This document shows, piece by piece, positions 63,618 to 64,000 of a DNA stretch of 64,000 nucleotides. The notes beneath the pieces were generated by a model, which was not told the origin of the DNA, made no database searches, and saw nothing but the letters and a program-made list of their open reading frames with translations. The stretch's first letter is position 1. Each line of letters opens with the position of its first letter. The translations under genes and the position numbers were made by a program. Source of the stretch: JADKIH01 sp031385005 (GTDB lineage: Bacteria > Bacteroidota > Bacteroidia > AKYH767-A > 2013-40CM-41-45); the NCBI GenBank assembly GCA_031385005.1, contig JANNBB010000034.1:1-64000 (forward strand), written 5' to 3'.

Positions 63618-64000
63618 TCAATTTTTAACGAATCGATATCTTCCTTTATTAATTCCATTTCTGCCAACAAGCTCAATGAAATAATTACCACTCTTCAGTT
63701 TTGAAACATCCATTGAATGTGTGAAAGAATTCAACGGAATCATTCCATCAAGAACATTCACTCCAAGTACATCGAAGATTCGATAACTGTATTCGCCTGC
63801 TATATTTAATTTAATAGTAATGTTGTTATGAGCAGGATCAGGAAACAAGAGGGCATTTACAGGACTAGTTTGATTCTTGATTCCGACGCTCAACATAGTA
63901 AAACCTGAATCGATTATGTCGCCAAATGCTGTCTGATTTACGAGTGATGAATTTCCGGAAGATGCCGCAATACCTCCTAAAATTGTGTCTCCGAGAACAA
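63618..64000 (-). CDS. C-terminal part of a T9SS type A cargo protein (5' end outside window)
   Basis: The frame is open from the window edge. It reads VLGDTILGGIAASSGN, continues through the Met at 63896, and ends RYRFVKN before the stop at 63618. The sorting domain starts LLFPDPAHNNITIKLN, with FPDPA instead of the usual YPNPA, and ends with the SGNYFIELVG strand. The upstream residues rich in S, G and N resemble the tail of secreted proteins annotated with GGIA-type headers. No function can be given. Confidence 0.78.
   Translation of the reverse strand, partial: VLGDTILGGIAASSGNSSLVNQTAFGDIIDSGFTMLSVGIKNQTSPVNALLFPDPAHNNITIKLNIAGEYSYRIFDVLGVNVLDGMIPLNSFTHSMDVSKLKSGNYFIELVGRNGINKGRYRFVKN

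Noticed and set aside
1..64000. tRNA genes, rRNA, IS elements, prophage and defence systems
   Set aside because: Looked for by eye in the intergenic regions and gene products; none of the expected motifs or gene types was found.

Overview
The window is AT-rich chromosomal DNA from a Bacteroidetes (Bacteroidota) bacterium, probably of the Chitinophagales/Sphingobacteriales type. The evidence is ten genes for secreted proteins ending in type IX secretion (T9SS) sorting domains (type A with YPNPA-like starts, type B with FIPNAFTPNNDGVND), SprB and PKD repeat surface proteins, Bacteroidetes-type promoters (TTTG, about 19-20 nt, TAnnTTTG) and little Shine-Dalgarno signal. I see no tRNA, rRNA, CRISPR array, IS element or prophage. 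The DNA reads as ordinary core/accessory chromosome.

Layout. 1-7.1 kb: end of a T9SS cargo gene, then a 2185-aa SprB-repeat adhesin-like protein. 7.1-11.8 kb: a membrane class III adenylate cyclase with TPRs, then umuD-umuC-SRAP (translesion synthesis and abasic-site protection) with a palindrome over the umuD start codon. 11.8-14.2 kb: a minus-strand arsenic operon arsR-arsM-arsC-aquaglyceroporin with two copies of the same ArsR-like operator, next to a DoxX gene. 14.9-20.4 kb: an 1821-aa PKD/Ig-like T9SS type B protein whose N-terminal module is paralogous to that of the 2185-aa protein. 20.4-24 kb: universal stress protein, coiled-coil protein, CDP-alcohol phosphatidyltransferase, phosphoribosyltransferase and VOC protein. 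24-28.4 kb: three T9SS type A secreted proteins. 28.8-34.7 kb: recQ, kup and a secreted esterase.

34.9-39 kb holds the most interesting locus. A minus-strand operon encodes a cysteine synthase, a JAMM protease, a ThiS/MoaD-like sulfur carrier, an E1-like adenylyltransferase-rhodanese and two YeeE/YedE sulfur-transport proteins. This is a CysM/CysO/Mec-type route for making cysteine from a protein-bound thiocarboxylate. Its first gene is preceded by a promoter, a 29-codon ORF with three Cys codons (two adjacent), and a strong intrinsic terminator that ends only 8 nt before the cysM start codon. This is the architecture of a cysteine-responsive attenuator.

39-46 kb: AlkB-type monooxygenase, GT-C glycosyltransferase-like membrane protein, hybrid histidine kinase and a delta-60 repeat secreted protein. 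46.4-53 kb: a surface protein, then a molybdenum-cofactor cluster moaA-moeA-modE-like-tauE-mobA-moaE-moaCB. It lacks moaD and moeB, so the only sulfur carrier and E1-like enzyme visible are those of the cysteine operon. 53-64 kb: a small eRF1-like protein, a 2081-aa T9SS surface protein, prfC, an agmatinase-like ureohydrolase, a small secreted protein and the end of another T9SS cargo gene.
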